The notes under the pieces: model-generated
The model's database searches: none
Seen by the model: the letters and a program-made list of their open reading frames with translations, nothing else
What the model was told of the DNA's origin: nothing
Shown: one piece after another, positions 1 to 12,900 of the stretch
Layout: every line of letters begins with the position of its first letter
Position numbering within the stretch: the stretch's first letter is position 1
NCBI GenBank assembly: GCA_038503065.1
Contig: JBCAMK010000012.1
Span: 1,860,001 to 1,924,000 of the forward strand
DNA: 64,000 bases
Direction: 5' to 3'
Source of the DNA: Paragyromitra xinjiangensis
Taxonomy: Eukaryota > Ascomycota > Pezizomycetes > Pezizales > Discinaceae
Position numbers and translations under genes: made by a program

Positions 1-3000
1 GGACCACCACCTCATGCCCTTCCGACGCTGCCGCATACAATGGTGTTTTTCCATCTTCTTGTACAATATCCACATCAGCCCCTTTATCCAACAGGAGCCG
101 AACTACTGGACCGTTCCCATTGTTTGCCGCCGTAAAAAGTGGTGTTTCCCCACTTCCATCCTGTACTGAGAGCTGTTTCCAGAGGTCCTTCTCGAGAAGC
201 AGCTGGACAACCTTTTCGTGTCCCTGTTGTATCGCATAATGGAGTGCTGTATGTCCAATCCCTGTTTGCGCCGAGACATCCACACCTTCATCAAGTAGAA
301 GTTTAACAATTGCTTCACACCCATAAGGCATCGCCCAATGTAACGCTGTTTTACCATAGTTACACCGGACTGAGATATCGGCGCCCTTATCGAGCAGTAG
401 TCGGATCAACCGTACGTTGTCTGTAGCTGCTGCTAGGTGGAGTGCTGTCCATCCGTTACTCGTTTGGGCTAGGATATTGGCTTTATAATCAAGCAACAAT
501 TCAACTAATGGTGTCTGTCCTCTATTCGCAGCCTTATGCAGTGGCGTTTCTCCGTATATATCAGGAATTGAAAGGTCGGCCCCTTTCTCAAGCATCATAC
601 GAACCACTTCCTCATGCCCACCATTCACCGCCTCATTCAATGCCGTGCGTCCCCGCATGTTTTGAGCAGAAGTGTCTGCCCCTTTCTCGATCAGTAGTTT
701 GACCGTCGTTTCGTGTCCCGCTCCCGCCGCAATTTGCAATGGTGTGCAAGAATTCATATCGTTCGGCGAGACCTCCGCCCCATTGTCTAGCAATACCCGC
801 GCCACCTCTTCATAGCCTTTACTCGCCGCGTAGTGAAGTGGGGTTTCTCCACCGTTGTCCAGGGCTGCGTTGTCTGCTCCGCTGTTAAGTAACAGTTGAA
901 CGAGAGCCGAATGACCAAAATAAGCTGCTCGGTGAAGGCTCGTTTGTCCCCATTTATGCGCAACGTGGACATCCAATCCATTATCGAGTAGGAGTTGAGC
1001 TATAGCTACATGACCCCCAGTAGCCGCTCCGTGAAGTACTGTGTCTCCATCGTTGCACAGGGCTGAGGTGTTGGCACCACTTTCAAGTAGCAAGCGAACT
1101 ACTCCCTCGCGTCTTTGGCAGGCGGCGTAATATAGGGCCGTCTTTCCATCCTCATCTGCAATTGAGATTTCCGCTCCACCTTCAAGTAATAATCGGGTTG
1201 CCTCGAGGTGGCCAAAGGAAGACGTTACATGCAACGGAAGCACGCCTTTTGGATAGTGGTCTATAACGTGTTGATATTCTTTGCTGAAGCTGTGGGCCTG
1301 TAGATAAGAAGAAACACTGCCTGAGCTTTCGCTAAACTTGAGGATCACATCTGTTGGCAGGTCCTCGTCACAAATGCTTAGATGTTCAGGCAACTGGTGA
1401 GCAGCATAGTCCAAGAAAGGAAGTAATTCGAGTCGATCCTTAAACGATTCGGGAGTTGTGCAGGGGCCAAGCGCGAGGGCGTCGAACGACAGGTACGTTG
1501 TACAAGCCATAGCAAGCCTAAAGTCCGTATCTGGATGAATGACAGAGTTCTTCACAAGATATTCCTGAATGGTATGATGCGCAAGTTTGATCGTACCGCT
1601 AAGTTCGTCGATTATGACAAGGCCGGCGCAAACGTCAAGTAGGATTGCGCTATCAGGTAGGTCCATATCGTCGAGTTCGTAAAGATCCTGCTCTATTGAG
1701 ACAGCTACCAAGAGTTCCTCGACAGTAAGCGTCCGCCGGGCCTTGACAAGCCAAGAGAGTGCATTAAAGGCCAACTCCGAGGAGCTATCCTCTTGTGCAC
1801 GGATGCTCTCGATAACTCTATCATATGTGGGATATAGTTGCTTCTCTCCGGTAGATGATGTCTTAAGCTTTTCAAGGGCTTTTAGGATTTGTCTGGCGCT
1901 GGTCTGCTGGCAGAGAAACTCAATGTGAAAACGAACGAGCAGAAACCTTTATTATCATAATCAGCACGTAGTAGTAATGTGATTCGAGAAGAAAATCACG
2001 AGTGGGATGAAAAACGCAGACAAGCTTACATTCCCTTCGAGCAATCCACCAACTCAGAAATGATCTTGTCTTTGCATTTCCCCTGTTTGACGAGACGCCG
2101 TGCCCTCGAATTTTCCTCTATCCTTTGTTCTATATAAGCGGCGATGTCTTCCTCCCGTGCTAGGAGTTCAATCTTTCCAGAATCGGGGCCCGAAAAAGCG
2201 TCTTGGATGTCTTCTGGGTGTGGGCGGCTTGTCAAGAACACATTAATACCATCTTTCCCCATCCGCCGAAATAGTGGAAGCAACTGCTTCCGCTGCTTCT
2301 CCATGTTGCACTCATCCAATGCATCGAAGATAAGAAAAACTCGTGAAAACGGTTTCGAGGCTGCTAAAAGAACACCATATAATTCTTCGAGCGTGGGTCT
2401 TCTAGACTCCCCTTCTGCCCTTGCGTGCAAATCTATGATGGCAGGAGGTAGATCAGAGGATTTGTTTGCCACCAGTAATTGTTTTACCAGACTGGCGAGA
2501 ACATAAACGGGCTTTTGTCTTTCTTGCTCTTTATAATCGAAGTAAACGTGGGCCACTCCGTAGTTTGCAGCTTGCGCCTGGCCTTTGAAATAGTCGATTA
2601 TTACAGAGCTTCAATAAAATAGATTAGCTACAACATTACATCACTTTCAAAGGCAGGGCAATCCTCGTACCTCAGAAATGTCTTTCCTGCACCGGCTATC
2701 ACCCATAGCTAAAATCAGTACACGTCAATAATAAAAACACTCAAGCATCACTCCACTTACGGATACCGCATCCCCAGAGCAAGCGGAAGTCAGGTGGTTC
2801 TTTAACCCAACCCAGAAACTCCGGTGCTTTCACAAGCCACATACCAGTGGCTTCCTGCCTCCTATTGGTGATTTCAATATGCTTGGTGTTGAAATCTTCT
2901 GGATACAACCAATTAAGAATGATCTTGCATTTTTCCGCTAGAGCCTTGGCTTCCTCTTTTTGCCTCCATGCGTCTTGAACTTGGAATTCAGTCTTAACCG

Positions 3001-3527
3001 CAACATTGGTTTCCTGAACATAGGCTTCGATCTGTTTTGAAAGTGCTCTAATGACAAGTTAGCGAATGTGCTTATTAATTGAGTTTAGTAAAAAAACATT
3101 GCGTCTGGATGTACATTTGGTCTGCAGTCAAAGCAAAGATGAAGAGGCTTTTATGTCTTTCAATTCGGGATATAATTTGAGTGGTTTCGGTTTCCTTTAG
3201 CGGCCATTTCAGGCCAGCTACGAATCCTCTGAATCCACCTTTTGGCTCTAACTTCGGTTTAAGTTCATTCAGCTCATTAATACATCCTTTAATCGGACCG
3301 TCGATCTCGTTAAGCTTCTGGAGTGAAGTCGACTGCGGGTTCGTATCTGCATAGTCTTGCAGGGATATAAGGATTTTGCCGAGTGAATGAAGCTCGTCCA
3401 CAAGCTGGCGAAGATCTTTTGGTGCTCTCTTAACAGCACCGATGTAGCCGTAGCCAACACAGGTCAGCTGTCCTGCCAATTGGACAAGAGCAACGAGGCT
3501 TGCTGCTAGACCTATGACTTCGGTCAT
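1..3527 (-). CDS. NACHT-ankyrin NLR (STAND) protein, 3' end outside window
   Basis: Fungal NLR-type signal-transducing ATPase, a family linked to non-self recognition. The start at 3527 opens an N-terminal domain like those of fungal STAND proteins (MTEVIGLAASLVALVQ). Exons by eye: 3527-3115, 3047-2761, 2695-2671, 2608-2030, 1946 to beyond base 1. Splicing restores Walker A (GIPGAGKT) across the 2696-2760 intron; Walker B is VFLIFDALDEC and a sensor-like segment is VFLTSRPHPED. A winged-helix-like linker (LTVEELLVAVS, KLAHHTIQEYL) follows at about 1900-1300. From about 1250 to base 1 there are 13 ankyrin repeats (TPLHYAAS, TALHLAAA and similar) with no stop codon, so the C-terminus lies outside. 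About 1083 codons are visible, all intact. The NLR class is certain; the ligand is unknown. Confidence 0.93.
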
Positions 3528-6500
3528 GTTTATCGAAGAAAATCTTTGAAGTCTCTAGACATAGGAATTAGGGACGCACACGAGGTTGTTGGCTGATGAG
3601 CGGGGTTGCTCTGCCCACGTGGTTTGGTAACACGTGCTCAGGCACGGCCGTTGGTCAAAACCCACTGCAGATGTTTAAGTTCACGGCACAGCGATGGCGC
3701 CTGCTATCCAGTTGGGCTTATGGTGGCTGACCCGCATAAAGCCTGGATGATCAAAATTGCGACAGGAACTGATGATATTCACAATAATCTGATAGAAGTC
3801 CATTCTCACGCCAGTTAACCGTTCAAAAACCGACCGAGACACCAACCAGCAGGTTAGACTTACCTATAAATCCATTGTTTCAGATCCAAACAAAAGTCGT
3901 GTGACTAAAATTGCGAATGTGGTCGGCGTCATCCGGGCGATCAGTGTCAGTTTGGTCTCAGAATAACGGGTTTGAGCACAACGGCTCAACGTAGATAAAC
4001 TATTGGGCCAGCCTTAAGGATCGATCACAGCCCAGCATGCCCAACCCCACCTCACCTCACACTGAAAGCATCACGAGCACTCAAAATCTCCCCTGTCGCC
4101 CGTCACCCAAACCCGAAGATACCTTTTAGTCAATCCTATTGTTTTACTATTCCGGGAAAGCAACCCCCAATAATCCATCTCCACGGCTGGAGTAGCGAAA
4201 ATGGTTAGCTCGTGCTGGACCCCAGCAACTTGTTTGGGACGATGAACAAGGAACGAGGTTGAAGCGAATCCACGCACGAGACCACGGCCCTTATCCAAGC
4301 TACAGCAGCCCTTCTTTTTTTTATTTATCCCAAGTAAACTGGCGGGCCGAGTGATTACCCTATGTAGCACAGTGCAGATTTGAAACTTCCAGACGATAAA
4401 TTGATAATCACGGCCCACAAAGGCCAGCACACCTCCTCCCCCAGAGTTTTACCCCAAGCCCCAGTAGCAGGTTTTCTGCTCACTATAAATCCAATATACT
4501 CATGCACCGGGTGATCAGAAACCGTCCGACGTTTGGGCCAATTAAATCGCTCAGACTCTAGAAAACCGCGTATTTCAAGGTCTTTTTTTTCTTTTTCCTC
4601 GAAATTAAGCGAAAATCAAAGGAAAAAAATACAGACAGCCTTAGACGATCCGCTTGGGATTTGCGGCTGAATCAAACCTGAACGCGTCATGGCGGATCTG
4701 ACATGCTTATCTCTTGGTTGATGCAGATGTGTCATTGGGGTGGGTGCCATATTGCTACCTGTTGGTCAAAGCTCAAGACCTGGCTGCGTAAGACATGGGC
4801 TGGACTTTCAGCGTGAAATTGTGGTGTAGTGGTTAATATAACCCCACGCAGAAACGTTGGTGTGCCCAAAATATCCTCCTTCAAAGCCGGTGAGAGTGCT
4901 GATCGTTAGGCCGACGCTCCGAGAGATCTAACACGCATATTGTCGGGTCAGGGGGATAGCTGGTGACTTAGAAATCCATTACTTTGGTTGGCGGTGAGAA
5001 GGTCGAGGGGAGAGCATAGACAATACTAATTATAGCTCAAACCTGATGCGTTAGATTCCGGACCAGAGGAAACAGGATGGTCGGGGGATAAGGGAAAGGA
5101 AGATGAATACTGGGATAATGGGAAATTACTCTCGATTAGTCTATCACAAGCAGTGATCTCGAAACCGATACGCAGAACACTCGAAATCACAGGAAATCAC
5201 TCGTAGCCCCATAGGCCAGCCAAATACAGATATCAAAGGCGGACTATATTCAAAAAAAACCAAAAATAAATATCCTCTTGTTCCGAGATTTCTATGGGCC
5301 GAAAAGGAGACGACGCTAAGAGACAGATCCCGTCATTCCCGCGGCTCTATGGATCATAATTCTTCCGATCCGAACACGGCCCGTTGGCCGACGGCTCTAG
5401 ATCGGGAAAACCGGTAGTCCAAGAAGCGGATAACCGAGTCCCCTTAATTATTCACGCTTACAGCGGGTAGTTTTTCTTTTTCTTTTTTCTTTTTTCTTTT
5501 CTTTTCTTTTGTTTATCGCACACCCGCACCCAACACTAGGCGACTCACAGTGATACATATGCATATTCTTCACCCCGTTCACTCTCAATCTCCCCTTCTG
5601 GGCTACATGGTCCCTATATACAACCTCAACCCATCATCATCCTATCGTTCTCTTGCATGGGCAACAGATGCATCTCATATAACCCCATGACCCAACCCGG
5701 GCCTCCATACTGCATGTGCATCAGGAAACACAAGCTGAATGGCTATATCATCCGAAAGCATTCCCAATATAGCCTTGAAGATTCTACGTTCTTCGAAAAT
5801 AACGTTTATTCGATCCATAGTACAAGAGCTATTACTTCGAGAGGTACCAATGACATGTAGCTCTTTACGCATGGGTAGGCTACATAGGTGTTAATTTTCA
5901 GTGCACCCGTCAATTTACACTGTTCAAGGATGTTTATCGAAGCCAAAAATAGAGGAACGTCGATTCTGTGTTGCAGAACTCATCAAAAGTTGGTGTCGAT
6001 CTGCCAACTGTGACGTAAAAAGAAAATCTGGGGACACTTGGAACAACTGCCCACTCTCATACGTCCACATAAACTTGAAGTAACGATTAGAGTGGCAAAT
6101 AGTTTTAGACAAGAAGGGTGATATCATTGCTAGTCCTGAGCTGAAGATAGGGAAGGTGTCGATGTCTTGTTTTATTTTTCCCGTTGACGTCGAAAAACGA
6201 CAAGAGCCAAGAAATCGAAAAAAACTAATCAAGATCGATCTAATTTTTCAATTTACCTGTTTTATAGTTTCAAGGCTGAAATTTAATTTTATGCCGGAAC
6301 TCGAGCCCGAGTAATGATGGGTGATTTTCCATGAAGTACGTAATTGTCAACTCCCCGAGTCGAGTTGATGAACGCTCAGACCTCACTGTCAGGAAGTTAC
6401 ATAGTGATTCACGTAGCCTAATCTCAATATATCTTTTTTATATCCCCTACGGACGAAAGGCACACCACGGAGGTGCGTCGGTCGAGCCAGAAGAGAATCA

Positions 6501-7848
6501 AATGGTGCGCAGGAAATCCCATGCGTCGAGTTATCAGGTCTGCCGAACCCAGCACACCACCATAGACTCCCAGTTTTTAAACTAAATACATGTTTGGTTG
6601 AACTTTCATGGCTTAGGATAGGCAGCGCGACCCTTCCAACACAAAAAAAGCCTCACGAAACAAACAAGAAGAGGTCTGTGTAAGGTCACAATCCGTCACT
6701 CGACCGTAGATGTCCAAAACCTGTTTACATCTCCACCCCACTCCATAGTAATGACTACCCTTTTCGGCACAGGCAAGACTAAGCGAACCTCCAGGCCTAA
6801 AAGGCAAGAACGACCGAGTTGGTACCTCCTCAACTACTACTTCTGGATGCAGTATTAACAAGCAAGCGCTCCCAATCCCAACGGCATTTAACCGCACCCG
6901 CCGCCTTGCCGCCTTGCCGCCACGTCTTGGAACTTGGTCTTTCTCTCTCGGTCTCATGTTACCCAGGACCATGCAGAATAATCAATTAGGTACACGAAGG
7001 ACGCGGGCAACTGCAGCAAGCTGCTCAAAGGCTCGAGAAGAGAACATAAAACTGCAACGGCAGATGGAATGCCGGAATTGATAGTTGATTAAGACTTTAG
7101 GTGCCGTTGCATTTACATGAAGAGAAAAGAGCATCTCGAAGACTGCATTCTCAAGAACTAGTTTTTTTACAAATAGCCTAAATCAGCGCATCAAGTAATC
7201 ACTTTCCGCATCCAAACCAGATTTTTCGTCCCTATGCATTTGAAAAACACAAGCAGCTATTGGGCCGTGAACCGAGCCTGCACCTCGTCCTCACTCATAA
7301 AAAATCCGTGGGAATGATCGACGCTTCCTCGAAGATAAGGGGCTCCGATTTCTCCCAGCGATCCTTATTAAGAAAAAAACTCCTGTATGCACGGGTACGG
7401 CAATTAAAGTTCAGAGTTGATTGAATTGGACGTACACGGCAAATCAAAAAAAAAAACATCTAATGCACCCTCACTACTTGGATTGGGATGAGATGAGTTT
7501 ATAGCAGAAAGGAAAAAAAGGAAGAAAATTAAATAAAGGAAAAAAGAAAAAAAACCCAGTAACACCATCACCATCTGCTCTCCCATACCCGCTCAAAGTC
7601 AAATTCGCCTGTAAAGGATATACACGAAGGAGAGAGTAAAAAGAAACAGAAAACAACACAACACAACGCCAGTGCCCCAACCTCTGATGTCCCTCCCCGG
7701 CCCACCCAATAGAAAAATCCAATCCCAATTTTAATGCCGAAAACAGACCGTAAAATCCCCAGAATTACTCCCAAAGTCCACCACTCCCTCCATATTAGCA
7801 TTACATGAGTTGCATCAGCTCGTTATTTTAGTTATTGGTCGCTCCCTA
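3528..7848. other. Intergenic, no recognisable gene
   Basis: This stretch lies upstream of the NLR and downstream of the transporter. Short ORFs of 60-120 codons occur on both strands, but none has a recognisable motif, splice-compatible partners or protein-like composition. It contains a roughly 50-bp pyrimidine tract at 5466-5515 (runs of T broken by single C) and an A/G-rich tract at 7500-7560, the latter probably in the 3' untranslated region of the transporter. I see no tRNA or transposase. Confidence 0.6.
5466..5515. repeat. Polypyrimidine (T/C) low-complexity tract
   Basis: About 50 bases consist almost only of T runs interrupted by single C, on the plus strand. Such tracts are common in fungal promoters, but no adjacent gene is identifiable, so no role is assigned. 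Confidence 0.7.
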
Positions 7849-9993
7849 TTATTCGTGATCATCCCCTCGTAGCCTGCTCCGTTCCCTCTCCATCTCCTTT
7901 TCGTCCGCGGTGAGATCGCACTTTGCTTTGTCTACCCTAACCCAGATCAACATGATCACCAGGGCGATGATGGCAAGGGCTACTTCGAACCAGAACACGG
8001 ATTTGTAGCTGATGCGGATGCCGCGATCATGAGTATGGGTTGCTATTACCTCGGCGAACCCAAGGAAGAAGGCGATGCTGAGGTGCATGTTTGAGTTTAT
8101 TCTGAACGGTAATGTCAGCACAGCATCTTTCACGATCCAGGGTTAGGGTTTCTCTTCTTACATCGCACCGGCCAGGCCTTGTTGCCGCTTCGGCAACCCT
8201 GTGGTGATGAAGATGTTGGTGATATTAAAACTGATATCAATGCCCACGGTGGCCATAATCATCGCTGGAAACACAAAAGCCCAATAGCCCGCCCCTGAAG
8301 GCATCACGGCAAATAATAACGGGGCAATAACCCACGCCACGCCGGCAATGAGCATCAATATCGTCCCAGAGAGGATGTGCAGAACGAAGCCCCCAACTGT
8401 AGCAATTATCATGCCGCCAACGAACAGGGGAGTGAACCAGGCCACGATCTGGAGCGCACCGGCGCCCATCACTCCATCCATACTGCAGCACCGAGAATCT
8501 GTCAGTTCTTGTCGCATTTGTAAATTCACGGGCTCGATTGAATGTCACATACTAGAAGGTCGAGTAGAGCAGGAATATGCCCAACCCACCGTACTGCATA
8601 AACATTGCCCCCACCACCGCCGGAAACATTGGGTCTCTCCAGATATCGCTCGGCAGCAGCGGTTGCTCCGCGACCCAGCCCTCCACGTACACGGCCAACA
8701 GCAGCAGGATAAAGCCCGCGCAGAATGTGATGTAGATATTCGGAGATCTCCAGCCGTGTTCAGCACGAGAACTGTCCGTGATGGCGTACACGACGAGAAT
8801 TAATCCCGACACAATCAAAATCGTCCCGGGCCAGTCCATTTTGATCTGGAATTTCGCGCGCTCGTCCTTATCGGAAGGAACCGAGACCCAGGCTAATACG
8901 AACGAAATTGCTGCGAAAACTGCGCCGATGAAGAAATACCAACGCCACGCATGGTATTGTGCTGCGATTCCGGCGAAAAATAGCCCGAAGAAGAACCCCA
9001 GAGGCGCGCAAGCACCGTAAACGGAAAACACCTGATACCCCGAGCTGTTAGCGATTACAGGCCCCACAATCTGAACGAGATAAAATAAAAATAGCCGTAA
9101 ATAAGGCAAATTGCGAAAGATAATGGAAGAGCAAGAAAGAAAACCTAGACATTGTGGATTACAGGTCCACCACCCTACATACCAGGTTTTTCCTCGGCCC
9201 CGGCCGGTACACGCATCCCATAAGCATGACACTGCTGGGCAAGAATGCTGCTGGCCCCAGTCCAGCAAGTGCTCTCGCCATATCTAACATCAATTCATTC
9301 TTTGCCACTCCGGCAACTATGCTCCACACAACCAACCAGCCCACGCCGAGGACGAACATCATTTTCCCGCCGTACATATCTGACAGCCTTCCGAAAGGGA
9401 GGAGGAAGCAAGACACCACTAACGAGAATGCGGAAGCAGGCCATGTTGCGGATGTGGGGGGGATTGCAAATGCGTCGACTACTGATGGCACGAGCAGATT
9501 GAAGCCGGAGACAAAGTATTCCTGTGCATGGGCCAAGGCGGAGGTTAGCATTAGCCAATGAAAATTCTCACGGCGAAATTTACTATTCTAATGCAGGGCA
9601 GGATTGATGCTAAGTGGGCCGTGTAAGAGAGATATATGCTTCCGCCGGTTAATGTGAACGCTCTGGGGTAAACAAGGACACCCCGGGTACGGCGGTGTGG
9701 GGTTTAAGACATCTTTGAGTAATGAGGATTAGACCACCACATACCGTCAATAGCTGTGCCATGCAAACAGAGAGGACGAATCCGACCTCAGACCAATTGG
9801 ATTTGAACGCAGCGGGTCTGATGCGTCCCAGACGTTCAATCTCCTGCTTGCTAAGTGCAAAGCGGCTCTCTGAATCTGTCTCTGAGGCGATAGAGGTTAC
9901 CGAGCCATGGCTCGATGTTGGTGGGTATCTCGCAACGGGGGGAGGTCTCGTAGGAAGCTGAGCATCCTGAGAAGCTTCTTGTGTTTTCTCCAT
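7849..9993 (-). CDS. MFS transporter, DHA2 (drug:H+ antiporter) family
   Basis: Predicted 546-residue plasma-membrane proton antiporter exporting drugs or metabolites. Exons: 9993-9745, 9521-9183, 9031-8553, 8482-8162, 8101-7849; the lengths sum to an exact multiple of three. The N-terminus is a cytosolic Ser/Pro-rich tail. The first helix region spans exons 1-2 (SVCMAQLLT / EYFVSGFNLLVP). Motif A appears as GRLSDMYGGK. An antiporter motif-C-like segment is rebuilt across the third junction (NLVFSVYGACAPLGFFFG). Further hydrophobic segments run through exons 3-5, giving about 13-14 helices, typical of DHA2. The C-terminus is charged (DDHE). No biosynthetic genes adjoin it, so the substrate is open. 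The 223-nt first intron is long for this window. Confidence 0.92.
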
Positions 9994-12900
9994 TGAACCC
10001 CAGAAAACAGAAATCCGTGGTTTGTGGTAGCTTGCGAATATACGTAATGTAGATCCTTAGATCTTTCCGCGCAAAAAAATAAAAAACACCGTTCAGACCA
10101 GAGGATGGCCCAGGCTTTTAGATGGTAGAGCTCAACGCGATCCTATCACGTAGTTTACGGGAGTCCAAAAATCAAAGGGAAGATGGGCAAGTATTTGAAG
10201 GTATGAGTGAGAATTTTGTCTTCCTTGAAACTCGAGGGGAAATCGAATCCATTTAAGTAGGAATTGCACTATCCACACGATCCCATTATATACGGTAAAA
10301 ACCGCGCTTTGCTAATGACCCATGGCCCATGGTTCACAGGACAGTCCAAGATCGAGATAGGCCCGGCGGAGCACAGTTTGCCTATTCTATGTAGAGTACA
10401 AGCCCGTGCACTTGGGGAGCCGCGCTGTGAAGAAACTGATGATCGCCTTTTTGTGATCACCCATTAGCAGTGACGCTAGCTCATTACGCAGGGGCGGAAT
10501 TGCTCTGGGCAGTCTTGCAATATCTAACTGATTTCAGTTAACTCCCTCATCGATCATGATGGGCTCTAACTGTTTGGGGTCCTAATTCGCCGGTAACTCC
10601 ACAAAGTGCAGTGGGAAGGATCCAAGGCCTGCCGTCCTTAGGATGCATATGTCTGTATGTAGGTACGCACGTACCGTCGGATACTTCTTCTGAATCGCAG
10701 GCAGATATGCTACATATACCAGGCGACAGATGGAGGCGCATTCGGTAAAGTCTAACGAACCGTTTTCACATACGTTCGCGCAGGCCTGGTAAATTTATGA
10801 TTGGCCGGTAACACACACAGTACATCTAAAGTCACATATGTACGGTGCAAGCCGGTATCTACCGTATTAATCCGAGAATAAGGCCCAACGGCAAGACGAT
10901 ACTGTTCTACTCTACTCAAACCTGAGATCACGTTAAAAAGGAATGTTAGCCATGTGAAACCGGTGTTAAAACTGATCTACCCACACCTCCCTTTGGTTTA
11001 GTTGAACGCCACATTGGACCAGGGTTCTCGCACAAGACCATGTTCTGATTCACAGGCCAATACGGCAATATAAACTCAGAGTTTAGATAGCAGGACTGAG
11101 AGAGTCCCGGGAGAGTCTGCTGGCGGGTCTGTCTATATGTTTTCTTTTCAATTGTCTCCGCGGGAATTTTCTCACGTTTTTATTTTATTTTTTCACGTAT
11201 TCTAGTAGTGCAGCGCTGGACGCGTACAATAGCCAAGGCACAAAGCCCGATTGAACTGGCGAAGTCATTCATGCTTCCGGGCTGCAGCAACACCAACCTG
11301 AATGAATCTCCCTCGCTAAACCACAAATGCGAGATCTGTTAATTCTGCGAGGCCCTGGGCTGTGCGCGAAAATTTATTATTCTACGATTGATAGCCAACC
11401 TCCCCCCCCCAGTGGCCTAGACTTCCACTCTCGGGCATCAGAGTTTTGAAGTTCACCACCACAATAATCGCTAGAAATAGGTACTCGCAAGGCACAGCTG
11501 TCGCCTGGGCTGGACGAGCTAAATGGAGTCAAGTTTACTCAGCACTTATCCAAAACAGTTCTCATAAAGGCAGCCAGATCCGCCATGTCGTCCGTATCAG
11601 CCAATAGGGAGAGCCGCAAATCATTTGCAAGCCTGCCGTGGATCCGAGTTTGCAGCTGGAGAGGCGTGCGCAGTTAGAGGAGCATAGGTTTATTTCTTGC
11701 GGATTTTTTTTTTTTTTCCTTCCAAAAGCAAAGGGGAAGGAAAGACAAACAAAAACCATGAGCAACAGGTCATCGATAAACGAACCACTTAGCTGAGAGA
11801 GGGCCAATCTTCCGGCATTCCGAGGAGGTCTGACATGACTGCTGTTGGCACACACCAACTCCCCAGTCTCCATCCGTCTGTCCATCTTCTCTGAACGAAT
11901 CGATTTCTCAGGTTGCTCCCAAATATTTAGAGGCTTGTCGACATGTCGCACAGATGCAAATTATTTGCAAAATGCCGCCCCAAGCGAGGGCAACGTTGAA
12001 GCGAGCTAGCTCGCAGTGCGGTCAAGCCTATGTGCTTCCAGCGTTTATAGCTGTCCAAACAACTGGAAACGGAATTTATCCGATAAAAATCCCAGAAACT
12101 TTTCGCTGTGTATGTGTGTACATACACATGATCCATGATCCATAACCCATACTTTTGGTTGTGTGCTGTTCACTTGAAACATTGTCCACACTTGATGTCC
12201 TATATCTCCACTACTTAACTCCCGCTTTGCCTCGTGCTCACAGGTAACTGATAGTAGCCTGTCCTTCCGTCGCTGAATGCCCGAGTGACGATTCTAGTGG
12301 TAATTGATATCTGTGGAAAAGTTTTCTGGCGGACGGAGCACGTCAATCACTGTCACCTTCCCTCCCTCCCTCCCGGCGGTTATGCATGCAAGCCTACTAC
12401 TCTATCTAGAGTGCTCTAGAGTACCGGCTCGGCAGACCTGCGTGCATGTAGATGCCGCGAACAGATATAACGTGATCGGAATCTTACCGCATAAGCTGAT
12501 TCAGGAAACCCGGGGTTTTGAACTGAGCTTAGCTACTTTCAAACTTCCCTAGAATTAGAGTTTGGGAATAGGTATCCCATTTATAAAAGTCACATTGTCA
12601 ATTGGAGTCCGAGGGGAAAAGAAACCAAAAAGGGAATTGAACTGAATGTTGAACTGAAACGAATTCTCTTTGGATAATTCCGGTGCTGCCAGTTTGTCGT
12701 GGCAGGCCACCATTTGCATCAGACTGTGTCAAGCGGGATACCGACCGCAATCAAACCTCGCTTTCACACAACCACCGCCTATATATTCCCGAAGGACAAG
12801 TGTCATGGCAGTTCGGCCGGTTCTTTCGCATTTCTTTTTAGTATTTCTGCCTTTTTTTCCGCCTTGTATGTGGAAACAATCGAGATTGTGTTGAGATTAA

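Noticed and set aside
4815..4885. tRNA gene or tRNA-derived SINE (TGGTGTAGTGGTTA A-box-like sequence)
   Set aside because: No B box, acceptor stem or cloverleaf partner sequence follows, so only a chance A-box match remains.
8130..8160. Interstitial telomere-like TTAGGG/CCCTAAC pairs (also near 34275, 35870, 48186, 49300, 58328)
   Set aside because: Only one or two units occur each time, and several lie inside introns where CTAAC branch points are expected. They are not telomere tracts.
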